This document shows positions 45,182-53,185 of a stretch of DNA of 64,000 nucleotides, one piece after another (the stretch's first letter is position 1; every line of letters starts with the position of its first letter). Source of the DNA: Microbacterium sp. 67-17 (GTDB lineage: Bacteria; Actinomycetota; Actinomycetes; Actinomycetales; Microbacteriaceae). The notes below the pieces were generated by a model. That model was not told the origin of the DNA, made no database searches, and saw nothing but the letters and a program-made list of their open reading frames with translations. The stretch covers positions 248,001-312,000 of the forward strand of contig NZ_MKTR01000002.1 in assembly GCF_001898325.1 (NCBI RefSeq), written 5' to 3'. Position numbers and translations under genes: made by a program.

Positions 45182-45987
45182 CCGAGATCGCGGGCCGCAT
45201 CGCGGTGGTGACGGGAGGCTCGTCTGGGATTGGCCGGGGCATTGCCGAGCAGCTGATCGACGAGGGCGCCACGGTCGTCATCACCGGCTTCGACCGGGAT
45301 CGGGTGGAGACCACCGCGGCAGAGATCGGTGCCGTGGGCCTCGCCGCCAATGTCGCGGATCCTGTCGCCATGGCAGACCTCGCGGCCGAGGTGATGCAGA
45401 GGTTTGGTCGGGTGGACATCCTCGTGAACAACGCGGGTGTGGGGCCTGCCGGCCGGATGGTCGATCTGACTCTCGAGGACTGGCGTTGGATCACCGACGT
45501 CAACTACTTCGGTGTGGTGCACGGACTGCTGGCTTTCCTGCCGCTCCTACGTGCCAATCCCGACGGCGGTCACATCGTCAACACGACATCCATGGCCACC
45601 TTCCTACCCCTCCCGGGGCTGGGCGCCTATACAGCGACGAAGTCTGCGGTGCACGGGTTGTCCGAGGTGCTGGCGATGGAGTTGGCGGAGGAGGGGTCGC
45701 GGGTCAAGGTGACAGTCATGCCGCCCGGTCCGGTGCGCACTGACATCCGTTCCAGTACACGCAACCGCCCGACTGCCGCGGGATCCGGTCTCGCCGACGT
45801 CGACCTGGAATCAGCGGAGGATGCGGCAACTCTGCGCTGGATCTCGCCGCGCGAGGCGGGGCAGGTCGTGACGGAGGCGATCCGCGCGGATGCCTTCCTT
45901 GCCCTCACCCACCCGGAATGGATCGGGCAGATCGAGGAACGGTTCACGCAGACACGCGCGCAGTTCGAGCGCTACCCGGTGGCCTGA
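45178..45987 (+). CDS. SDR family oxidoreductase
   Basis: A protein of 269 residues with the classical SDR motifs TGGSSGIGRG, NNAGVG and YTATK (Tyr-x3-Lys). The NAD(P) loop is close to the N-terminus and there is no extra domain. The ATG overlaps the P450-fusion stop (ATGA), so it is the fourth gene of the operon from 40909. It resembles the SDR at 55691 in overall organisation (LTHPEW and LTHPEH near the C-terminus), so the two may act on related intermediates. A strong hairpin follows. Confidence 0.9.
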   Translation: MTEIAGRIAVVTGGSSGIGRGIAEQLIDEGATVVITGFDRDRVETTAAEIGAVGLAANVADPVAMADLAAEVMQRFGRVDILVNNAGVGPAGRMVDLTLEDWRWITDVNYFGVVHGLLAFLPLLRANPDGGHIVNTTSMATFLPLPGLGAYTATKSAVHGLSEVLAMELAEEGSRVKVTVMPPGPVRTDIRSSTRNRPTAAGSGLADVDLESAEDAATLRWISPREAGQVVTEAIRADAFLALTHPEWIGQIEERFTQTRAQFERYPVA

Positions 45988-46000
45988 CCCCGGGAACACC

Positions 46001-46033
46001 GAAGGGGCGGCACCGAATCGGTGCCGCCCCTTC
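46001..46033. terminator. Bidirectional terminator
   Basis: GAAGGGGCGGCACCG, an AAT loop, then CGGTGCCGCCCCTTC: a perfect 15 bp stem between the convergent SDR (ends 45987) and FmdB (ends 46044) genes. It would stop both transcripts. Confidence 0.88.
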
Positions 46034-46043
46034 GATGTCGTCC

Positions 46044-46412
46044 TCAGTGGGTGTGGACGATGTCGCTGAGCTTCGGCGGGCCGTTCTGTTCGAAGCGGCG
46101 CTTCTGCGCGGCACGCTCCGCGGAGAGGGTCGTGTCGTCGCCCCGGTGGGCGGCGATCGCGGCACGGCGCGCGCCGGGGGCGATGTGGCAGAGTCCCGGC
46201 ACATCGGGGTTGTCGCGGCACTCGGTGCTGCCGGCGGCGGGTGCGATCGCCGCGAGGGACGCGCCAGACCGCATCAGACCGCGGACGGCGTAGGACCGCG
46301 CCGCGGGAGCGCCGCACCGGCGGCACTCCGCGGTCGCGGGCGCCGGGGCGGCGAGCAGCATATCGCCCTGCCAGCCGCAGTCGCTGCACCGGTACTCGAA
46401 CATACGGCGCAT
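46044..46412 (-). CDS. FmdB-type zinc ribbon protein
   Basis: A protein of 122 residues. The first 40 carry a zinc ribbon: FEYRCSDCGWQGD and ECRRCGAP (two CxxC knuckles), typical of the FmdB regulatory family, first noted with formamidase genes. The C-terminal ~80 residues are variable, Ala-rich and basic, with a His-Thr-His end. ATG 46412 lies four bases after the MBL-hydrolase stop; ATG 46403 is an alternative. FmdB proteins are often next to amide- or nitrile-degrading enzymes but have no defined activity. Co-transcription with the MBL hydrolase is clear. Confidence 0.82.
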   Translation of the reverse strand: MRRMFEYRCSDCGWQGDMLLAAPAPATAECRRCGAPAARSYAVRGLMRSGASLAAIAPAAGSTECRDNPDVPGLCHIAPGARRAAIAAHRGDDTTLSAERAAQKRRFEQNGPPKLSDIVHTH

Positions 46413-46416
46413 CGGC

Positions 46417-47202
46417 TCAGCTGACCTCGACGCGCACGCCGCCGAAGGCGTCCCAATCCTTGGGCTCGTGCGGTATCCAGATCCGTGCGTCCTCGTCCTC
46501 GGCGACCTGCAGGATCTTGCGGATGCTTGCCTCAGCCTGTCCGTAGTCCCAGTCGGAGGGGTCAGCCTTCTCCCATTCCAGGTTCTCCCGAACGTGGGCC
46601 GCGTCGCCGGTGAGCAGCACATTCTGCGAGGGCAGACGGGTGAGTAGACCGAGCGAGCCTGGGGTGTGACCGGGGAGGTGCACGATCTGCATCGATCCGT
46701 CGCCGAAGATGTCGAGGCCGGCAGAGGTGACCGTCGTCCAATTGAAGGACTGCACGTTCGCCGACAGGAAGTCGTCCGGGGCGAAGAGGTGGGCGGACTT
46801 CTCATCGGGTGCGCGGCCCCAGTCGAACTCGCCCTGGCCGATGTAGAACGTGGCCTGCGGGAACATGTACAGCCCGCCAGAGTGGTCGCAGTGCGTGTGA
46901 GAGAGCACGACGTGTGTGATGTCGGACGTGGAGTAGCCGAGCATCCCGAGCTGGGTGTCGAGCCGCTTCTCCGGGGAGCTGATGATCCAGTCGGCCTCCG
47001 GGCGATCGCCGAACAGCAAGCGCGGGTCTTCGTTGACGATCGGATTCATACCCGTGTCGAACAGGACGAGCCCCCGCTCGTGTTCGATGACGTGCGCGGG
47101 CAGGGGGATGTCGACGGTGCCTTCGCCGCCGAAGACCAGGTGAGCGGCATCGATACGCATCTTCGGCGCGTCCAGCCCCCACATCCGGTTCGCAGTAGTC
47201 AC
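46417..47202 (-). CDS. MBL-fold metallohydrolase (N-acyl homoserine lactonase-like)
   Basis: A protein of 261 residues with the two-zinc site H102-x-H104-x-D106-H107 (SHTHCDHSGG), then GHTPGS and TGDAAH at the remaining ligands. The N-terminal IPLPAHVIEHERGLVLFDTG resembles AttM/AiiA-type lactonases. It would open a lactone ring, and its setting suggests a lactone intermediate rather than quorum signals. The GTG at 47202 is preceded by GAGGAC. Two GTGTCGACA sites (47257, 47330) lie in the 213-base upstream gap. The gene downstream of it is FmdB; the gene upstream is a GntR regulator. Confidence 0.85.
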   Translation of the reverse strand: MTTANRMWGLDAPKMRIDAAHLVFGGEGTVDIPLPAHVIEHERGLVLFDTGMNPIVNEDPRLLFGDRPEADWIISSPEKRLDTQLGMLGYSTSDITHVVLSHTHCDHSGGLYMFPQATFYIGQGEFDWGRAPDEKSAHLFAPDDFLSANVQSFNWTTVTSAGLDIFGDGSMQIVHLPGHTPGSLGLLTRLPSQNVLLTGDAAHVRENLEWEKADPSDWDYGQAEASIRKILQVAEDEDARIWIPHEPKDWDAFGGVRVEVS

Positions 47203-47255
47203 TGAGTCCTCTTCTCTGGATTCTCCGTTGAAATCTCGTCTCTGACGCTAATCAA

Positions 47256-47264
47256 GTGTCGACA
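47256..47264 (+). promoter_or_regulatory. GTGTCGACA operator-like site A
   Basis: TCAAGTGTCGACA at 47252-47264 shares 13 identical bases with site E (61245-61257) before the CaiB gene. It lies 54 bases upstream of the MBL-hydrolase start, a promoter-like position. Confidence 0.5.
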
Positions 47265-47329
47265 TGATGGCAAGCGGATTGCGAATGTGAGCGAATAATG
47301 AGTGCGAGAATGCCAAAGCTAGGATAAAC

Positions 47330-47338
47330 TGTCGACAC
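47330..47338 (-). promoter_or_regulatory. GTGTCGACA operator-like site B
   Basis: Read on the minus strand this is GGTGTCGACAG, the same core as site A, 73 bases further upstream of the MBL gene and downstream of the GntR stop. Confidence 0.45.
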
Positions 47339-47415
47339 CCGAAGGGCGATTCGCCCACCCGTCCGCACACTCAAGGATGATTGATGCCTGCCGTTCCCCG
47401 GTGTACATGCACGGC

Positions 47416-48120
47416 TCACGCCGGATCGTGCGACGGCGGTGCGGGTTCGGCAGCGAGCAGCGTGAAGGTCGCGTGCGCGACCTGCTGCGCGTACGATGCC
47501 GCGGCACGGCGCGATGCTGCGGGATCGTACGACTCGATGGATTGCACGATCGCGCTCAGTTCAGAAAGCGCCCGCGCCGGACGCCCGGGAACGCGCAGCC
47601 CCTGGATGACGAGTGAACTTATCCGATTGTGTAGTTGGCCGATCATCTGGGCGAGGACGGTGTTGCGCGTCCCCCCGAGCAGGATGTCGAAGAACCTGCT
47701 GATCAGCCCGTACAGCTCGACGGCGTCCTCGTCCGCGGCGACTGCCGCGGCGAACGCGTCGATCGCTGCGCGGATGGCCGCGCGTTCATCCGCAGTCGAA
47801 CGTGTGACGAAGACTTCAGCCGCCACGCCTTCCAGCTCGGTACTCGCTTCGAAGACTCCGCGGGCCATCGCCAGGTCCGGGACGGCGACGTACGTGCCGC
47901 GGCCGTTGACCGAGATGACCAGGCTCTCGGCCTCCAGCTGTCGCAGCGCCTCGCGCACGGAGGGCCGGCTCGCGCCGGTCATCTCGCACAGCTGGCGCTC
48001 CACGAGCAGATGGCCCGGCTCGAGTCGCATCTCGACGATGGCATCCCGGATGATCGCCGCAACCTGTTCGCGGATCGGTGCGTGCCGCTGTACCTGTCGT
48101 CCGCCGAGCGTATCGACCAT
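47416..48120 (-). CDS. GntR family regulator, FCD type
   Basis: A 234-residue protein with an N-terminal winged helix (IREQVAAIIRDAIVEMRL..., then TGASRPSVREALRQLEAESLV, residues ~15-75) and an all-helical FCD ligand domain with the expected N-x2-L and H-N-R segments; the first usual metal His is replaced in RFFDILLGG. FCD regulators respond to acids such as carboxylates. AGGAGGAAGG precedes the ATG at 48120; a longer frame to 48255 lacks such support. It is divergent from the ABC-transporter operon, and a palindrome in the promoter is likely its site. Confidence 0.88.
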   Translation of the reverse strand: MVDTLGGRQVQRHAPIREQVAAIIRDAIVEMRLEPGHLLVERQLCEMTGASRPSVREALRQLEAESLVISVNGRGTYVAVPDLAMARGVFEASTELEGVAAEVFVTRSTADERAAIRAAIDAFAAAVAADEDAVELYGLISRFFDILLGGTRNTVLAQMIGQLHNRISSLVIQGLRVPGRPARALSELSAIVQSIESYDPAASRRAAASYAQQVAHATFTLLAAEPAPPSHDPA

Positions 48121-48290
48121 GTCGGACCTTCCTCCTGTCTTCGGGTGGGACCGCCATCCGACCGCATCGACACGGGGGATCAACCTGACTGACAGGTCAT
48201 CGGTCACCCCCGCATTCTTGGCCATGGCCGCTCCTGTGCGCAAGGGCCAACTCATGTCTTCCCGGACCCACCGGGGGTGAGCAGACCGCT

Positions 48291-48331
48291 AGCTGTCAGG
48301 CATTGACGTGTCAGACAGCTACGCATAGGCT
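48291..48331 (+). promoter_or_regulatory. Promoter/operator of the ABC importer operon
   Basis: TTGACG (48303-48308), 17 bases, TAGGCT (48326-48331) is a good sigma-70-type promoter. Its spacer begins with TGTCAGACAGC (48309-48319), the same 11 bases as at 40811-40821. Arms AGCTGTC (48291-48297) and GACAGCT (48314-48320) also form a 7 bp inverted repeat. The divergent GntR regulator is the natural binder. Confidence 0.6.
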
Positions 48332-48393
48332 CAACCTGCCCTGGATCGACGACGGTTCAGGACACGCAATTCACGAAGCAAGGAGGCTCTTTC

Positions 48394-49605
48394 GTGATCA
48401 CATTCAAGAGATCAGCAGCAGTCGTCATCGCCGCTGCGGCCGCGCTCACGCTGGCCGGATGCGGCAGCGAGACCGGCGGTTCCTCGGCCGACGCCGGCGG
48501 CAGCAACGGCGATTCGGTCAAGATCATGGTTTTCGGCTCGTTCACGCAGCCGCCGTTCGCGCTCAGCCAGGTGAAGGAAGCCGCGGAAGCGGCCGTCGCG
48601 TACGTCAACGCGAACGGTGGCGCGGGCGGCTCGCAGATCGAGCTCCTGTCGTGCGACGACAACATGACTGCGGACGGCGCCGCCAACTGCGGCAACAAGG
48701 CCGCGTCCGAGGGTGCGGCCGCGGTCGTCGGAAGCTTCTCGCTGTTCGGTGACGCGATCGTCCCGATCCTCGAGACCGCCGGCATTCCGTACATCCTGCC
48801 CACCGCCATCAGCGAGCTTGACGTCACCAGCGACCAGACCTTCGCGATCATGAGCTCGGGCACACCGCTCGCCGCGGCACTCCCGCTTCTGAAGGATCAG
48901 GGCTGCGAGAGCGTCGTGCTCACCGCTAGCGACAACCCGCAGTCGCGCGGAAACCTGGACGCTTACGGCATTCCGGCTGCTGAGGCCGCCGGCGTCGAGC
49001 TGACCTTCGTCGGCTACCCGGCCAACACCACGGACTACACCACGGTCGCCCAGCAGGTCGCCGACGTCAGCAACTGCATCATCTACGGCGGTGGCGCACC
49101 CGACTCCGCTGCCATCATCACCGCAATCTCGCAGCTCGACGGTGAGTTCATCAACATGCCGCTGTCGACGGTCGCCTTCCCGGAGACCATCCTCGCCGAC
49201 CTCGGTGCGGCGGCAGAGGGCGTCCAGGTTCCCTCCACCTATACGTTCCCATCGACTGGGGGAGAGGCCATCACCACCGCCATCGAGGAGATGCACAAGG
49301 TGAACCCGAACATCACCATCGACGACCCGGCCCTGAACGCCTACGCGGCCGTCCTCACGTTCGCCGAGGCGGCAGACCTCGTCGACGGGCCCATCACGGC
49401 CGAGGCGATCACCGCGGTCCTCTCCGACCCGGCTACCGTGATCGACACCGGCCTTTACCCGCCGACCACCTTCGCTGAAAAGTTCGGCTGGTTCCCGGCC
49501 GCACCGCGCGTCGCGGGCAGCTTCTTCCAGGTCTACGAGGCCAAAGACGGAGCGTATATCCCGCTCGGGGAGTGGGTCGACGTTTCGGAGTCGCTGACAT
49601 TCTGA
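48394..49605 (+). CDS. ABC importer substrate-binding lipoprotein (Leu/Ile/Val type)
   Basis: A 403-residue lipoprotein: a signal peptide of 22 residues with lipobox L-A-G-C23, a Gly/Ser linker, then a type I periplasmic-binding fold of the HAAT family (VKIMVFGSFTQPPF, AAVVGSFSLFG, VVLTASDNPQSRG). It captures a small organic substrate outside the membrane; relatives bind amino acids, amides or aromatic acids. AAGGAGG lies nine bases before the GTG at 48394. It heads the importer operon, and a strong hairpin after it may raise its level over the membrane parts. Confidence 0.9.
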   Translation: MITFKRSAAVVIAAAAALTLAGCGSETGGSSADAGGSNGDSVKIMVFGSFTQPPFALSQVKEAAEAAVAYVNANGGAGGSQIELLSCDDNMTADGAANCGNKAASEGAAAVVGSFSLFGDAIVPILETAGIPYILPTAISELDVTSDQTFAIMSSGTPLAAALPLLKDQGCESVVLTASDNPQSRGNLDAYGIPAAEAAGVELTFVGYPANTTDYTTVAQQVADVSNCIIYGGGAPDSAAIITAISQLDGEFINMPLSTVAFPETILADLGAAAEGVQVPSTYTFPSTGGEAITTAIEEMHKVNPNITIDDPALNAYAAVLTFAEAADLVDGPITAEAITAVLSDPATVIDTGLYPPTTFAEKFGWFPAAPRVAGSFFQVYEAKDGAYIPLGEWVDVSESLTF

Positions 49606-49621
49606 CGCATCGTCGTCCCTC

Positions 49622-49649
49622 GCCGTGCCCCGCAACAGCGGGGCACGGC
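49622..49649 (+). terminator. Intercistronic hairpin (partial terminator)
   Basis: GCCGTGCCCCGC-AACA-GCGGGGCACGGC, a perfect 12 bp stem, followed by ACCCTTTG. It sits between the binding-protein gene and the fused permease gene, where partial termination or RNA end protection would give more binding protein than permease. Confidence 0.75.
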
Positions 49650-49684
49650 ACCCTTTGTCCTGCCCCCAAGAAGAGGAAGCGACC

Positions 49685-52465
49685 ATGATCGACATCCTTC
49701 GTTTCGCGATCTACGGTGCTGCCGCGGGATCGGTCCTGGCGCTGCTGGCGCTCGGGATCAATGTGGTCAATCGCGCCTCGCGCGTCATGAACTTCTCCAC
49801 CGCGGCGATCGCGATCTCGGCCGCCTATCTGTACCGCGACTTCCTCGGCTTCGTCCCGTGGCCGGTCGCCCTCGTCCTCGCGATCCTGGTCGGCATGGCG
49901 ATCGGCGGCCTGGTCGAACTGATCGTCATGCGACCCCTGAGCAACGCCAGCACCCTGACGAAGGCGATCGCCACGATCGGCGTGCTGCTCGTCCTGCAGT
50001 CGATCCTCAACATCCGGTACGGTTACCAGCCCGCCATCGTCCCGGCCTGGCTGCCCACCGACACGGTCAACATCCTCGGCGTCAGCGTCGGCCTCGACCG
50101 CATCCTCACCTTCGTCATCGCGCTCGCGCTGACGGCTGTCCTCTGGCTCGTCTACAAGCGCACGCCGCTCGGCCTCGCCTCCACCGCCCTGTCGTCCAAC
50201 ACCCGTGCGCTCGCGGCCCTGGGTACCTGGAACCCCGGCACCGTGAGCTTCGTGAACTGGATGATTGCCGGTGGCCTGTCCGCCGTCGCGGGTGTTCTCC
50301 TCGCCCCCGTCACCTCGTTGACGCCGGCGCTATCGCTCACGCTCGTCGTGCCCGTCCTCTCCGTGGCGCTCATCGGCAACATGCAAAGTTACTGGCTGAC
50401 ATTCCTCGGCGGCATCGCCATCGGCGTTGCCCAGGCCGAGCTCGGGCGGTTCGCCTCGGGCGTCCCCGGCATCCAGGACGCCGTGCCGTTCCTCATCGTG
50501 GTCGTGCTCCTCGCGATGCGAGGCAGCTCCCTGCCGAACCGCGGTGAGAGTGCCGAGCGCCTCCCGCAGATCGCGTCCGGGCGTATCCCGTGGGTGCCGA
50601 TGCTCGTGTTCGCCGTGCTCATCGGGCTGGCGATCTGGACCGCGCCCAATGACTGGGTGACGGCGATCACGATCAGTGTCACGTCGGCGATCGTCCTCGT
50701 CTCGATCGTGGTGGTGACCGGCTACGCCGGCCAGCTGAGTCTCGCCTCCTTTGCACTTGCGGGCGTCGCCGCCCTCGTCTCGGGCCTGCTGACCTCCGCA
50801 TGGGGCTGGGACTTCCTGCCCGCGGCGATCGTCGCCGTCCTTGCCACGATCCCGGTGGGGCTCCTCGTCGGTCTTCCCGCCGTCCGCACCCGCGGGACAT
50901 CGCTCGCCGTGGTCACCCTTGGCCTCGCGGTCGGATTCCAGTCGATGGTGCTCAACAACGGTGCCATCGCCGGCGGGCTCGGCGGTCTCAACCTCGGCGC
51001 GCCCACCCTGTTCGGGCTCCCGATCGACTACCTGACGCATCCGCGCAGCTACGGCACGTTCGCCCTGATCGTGCTCGTCCTGATCGGCATCATGGTACTG
51101 AACCTGCGCCGTAGCGCGACCGGCCGTCGCCTCGTCGCGGTGCGCGGGAACGAGGCGGCCTCCGCGGCGATCGGTATCTCGGTGGCACGCACGAAGCTCT
51201 ACGCATTCGTCGTCTCCGGCGTTGTCGCCGGCGTCGGCGGCGTGCTCATCGCCTTCATGCAGACCGTGCTGCGCTTGGACGACAGCGGCTCGGGCGGAAA
51301 GTTCGGTCCGAACGCGGCGATCAACGGCATCGCGCAAGCCACTACCGGTGGTATCGGTTGGGTCGGTGGCGCCATCGGCGGAACCGCGATGCAGACAAAC
51401 GCCATCGGCTACAAGGTATTCGAGCTCTTCTCGGGGGGCTCCTGGCTGACGCTGCTCGCCGGTCTGCTGATGCTCATCACCCTGATCACGGCGCCCGCCG
51501 GTATCGCGGCGCTCCAGGCGCGTGACATGAATCGCCTCTTCGGGCTCATCCCTGGCGTCAAGGAACGCCGTGAGCGCGCGCACCAGCGCATCCTCGCCGC
51601 CGGGGCGGGGCCCGTCGCCCCCGTCGAGGTCGAGGGCGCTTCGGTGCACGTCACCGGACTGAACGTTGCGTTCGCTGGGAACCGGGTGCTGAAGGACGTT
51701 GCCCTGGTGATCAGGCCCGGGGAAGTGCTCGGAGTGATCGGCCCGAACGGTGCCGGCAAGACGACGCTCATCGAGGCGATCACCGGATACAACAGGCCGC
51801 AGAGCGGCTCGATCCGCATGGACGGCGAAGAGCTGATGGGGACCTCGCCGGCATATCGCGCGTCAAAGGGCCTCGCCCGCTCGTTCCAGTCGCTGGAACT
51901 TTTCGAGGACCTCACCGTGATCGACAACCTGACGGTCGCGGCGGACAAGCCGGCCTGGTGGCGGACGCTCCTCGCCGGTGTCCTGCCAGAGAGGCATGAA
52001 CTCAGCGAAGCCGCGAAGGCAGCGGTCGCCGCGTTCGGCCTCGCGGACCGACTGGCGGACAAGCCGAGCGACCTCTCTTACGGAGAGCGCCGACTGTTGG
52101 CCATCGCCCGCGCCCTCGCCGGTGCGCCCCGCGTGCTGCTGCTCGACGAGCCCGCAGCAGGTCTCGGCGCGACCGAACGGGTCGAGCTGCGTGACCTCGT
52201 CCGCAAGATCGCCGATGATTGGGGAATCGCAGTGCTCATCATCGAACACGACGTCGATCTCGTCATGGGCGTTTCCGACCAGGTGATCGCCTTGGACTTC
52301 GGTGAGGTCATCGCCACCGGCGAGCCGACTGAGGTCCGCAACCACCCCCGCGTCATCTCGGCGTACCTGGGCGGTGGCGAAGAAGAGGTGCCCGAGGGCG
52401 CTGGGATGAACACATCGTTCGTGGCGGTCACCCGTGCCCGTGGACAGAGGAAGGAACGAGTATGA
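49685..52465 (+). CDS. Fused ABC importer subunit: LivH-LivM permeases plus LivG ATPase
   Basis: A single 926-residue protein joins three parts that are usually separate. Residues ~1-295 are a LivH-type permease (ALLALGINVVNRASRVMNFS), ~300-620 a LivM-type permease (VVTGYAGQLSLASFALAG; RRSATGRRLVAVRGNEAAS), and ~650-926 a LivG-type ATPase with Walker A G686-PNGAGKTT, signature LSYGERR and Walker B VLLLDEPAAG. ATP hydrolysis drives uptake. GAGGAAG precedes the ATG at 49685; the longer frame overlaps the hairpin. The stop overlaps the livF-type start (ATGA), and together with the lipoprotein this completes one HAAT importer. Confidence 0.92.
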   Translation: MIDILRFAIYGAAAGSVLALLALGINVVNRASRVMNFSTAAIAISAAYLYRDFLGFVPWPVALVLAILVGMAIGGLVELIVMRPLSNASTLTKAIATIGVLLVLQSILNIRYGYQPAIVPAWLPTDTVNILGVSVGLDRILTFVIALALTAVLWLVYKRTPLGLASTALSSNTRALAALGTWNPGTVSFVNWMIAGGLSAVAGVLLAPVTSLTPALSLTLVVPVLSVALIGNMQSYWLTFLGGIAIGVAQAELGRFASGVPGIQDAVPFLIVVVLLAMRGSSLPNRGESAERLPQIASGRIPWVPMLVFAVLIGLAIWTAPNDWVTAITISVTSAIVLVSIVVVTGYAGQLSLASFALAGVAALVSGLLTSAWGWDFLPAAIVAVLATIPVGLLVGLPAVRTRGTSLAVVTLGLAVGFQSMVLNNGAIAGGLGGLNLGAPTLFGLPIDYLTHPRSYGTFALIVLVLIGIMVLNLRRSATGRRLVAVRGNEAASAAIGISVARTKLYAFVVSGVVAGVGGVLIAFMQTVLRLDDSGSGGKFGPNAAINGIAQATTGGIGWVGGAIGGTAMQTNAIGYKVFELFSGGSWLTLLAGLLMLITLITAPAGIAALQARDMNRLFGLIPGVKERRERAHQRILAAGAGPVAPVEVEGASVHVTGLNVAFAGNRVLKDVALVIRPGEVLGVIGPNGAGKTTLIEAITGYNRPQSGSIRMDGEELMGTSPAYRASKGLARSFQSLELFEDLTVIDNLTVAADKPAWWRTLLAGVLPERHELSEAAKAAVAAFGLADRLADKPSDLSYGERRLLAIARALAGAPRVLLLDEPAAGLGATERVELRDLVRKIADDWGIAVLIIEHDVDLVMGVSDQVIALDFGEVIATGEPTEVRNHPRVISAYLGGGEEEVPEGAGMNTSFVAVTRARGQRKERV

Positions 52466-53160
52466 GCGACGCAGTCCGCATCCGCCTCGCCGGTCTGAAC
52501 GCCGGCTACAACGGCCAGCCGGTCGTCTCGGATCTCGACCTCGAGGTGCGGGAAGGGGAGATGCACGGGTTGTTCGGAACGAACGGCGCGGGCAAGACCA
52601 CAACCCTCCTGACGATCGCTGGCGCGGTGAAACCGCTCGGCGGCACCCTGGAGCTCAACGGCCGCAAGCACCCCGGCAGCCTGTACAAGGCGGCCAAGCA
52701 GGAGGGGCTCGCCCTGCTTACGGACGACCGCGGGATATTCCCGCCGCTGTCCGTGCGGGACAACCTCCGGCTCGGCCGGGGGAGCATCGATCGTGCGATC
52801 GGATTCTTCCCTGAGCTCCAGGAGCACCTCGGCCGCCGTGCCGGGCTACTCTCGGGCGGTCAGCAGCAGATGCTGGCCCTGGCGCGCATCCTGGCCGCCG
52901 AGCCGCGGGTGATCCTGGCGGACGAGCTGTCGCTCGGTCTCGCCCCGCTGATCGTCGCTCGTCTGGTCCAGGCCCTGCGCGCCGCGGCGGACGAGGGCGC
53001 GGCCGTGCTCCTGGTCGAGCAGCACGTGCCCGTCGCCCTTGGAGCGGTTGACCGTGCGAGTGTGCTCGTACGCGGGCGCATCGTCCTGCAGGAAGATGCG
53101 GCGGAACTGCGCAACAGCCCGAACCGGATCATGGACCTGTACCTGACGAACGCGGCCTAG
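52462..53160 (+). CDS. ABC importer ATPase (LivF type)
   Basis: A 232-residue ATPase with Walker A GTNGAGKTT, signature LSGGQQQM, Walker B VILADELS and H-loop VEQHVP. The LivF-type second ATPase pairs with the LivG-like domain of the upstream fusion. The variant G-T-N in Walker A (usually G-P/R-N) is minor. Its start overlaps the fusion gene stop (ATGA). It is the last gene of the importer operon and convergent with the MFS gene. Confidence 0.92.
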   Translation: MSDAVRIRLAGLNAGYNGQPVVSDLDLEVREGEMHGLFGTNGAGKTTTLLTIAGAVKPLGGTLELNGRKHPGSLYKAAKQEGLALLTDDRGIFPPLSVRDNLRLGRGSIDRAIGFFPELQEHLGRRAGLLSGGQQQMLALARILAAEPRVILADELSLGLAPLIVARLVQALRAAADEGAAVLLVEQHVPVALGAVDRASVLVRGRIVLQEDAAELRNSPNRIMDLYLTNAA

Positions 53161-53185
53161 ATCGGACCGCGCGCGTTCCCGGTGC

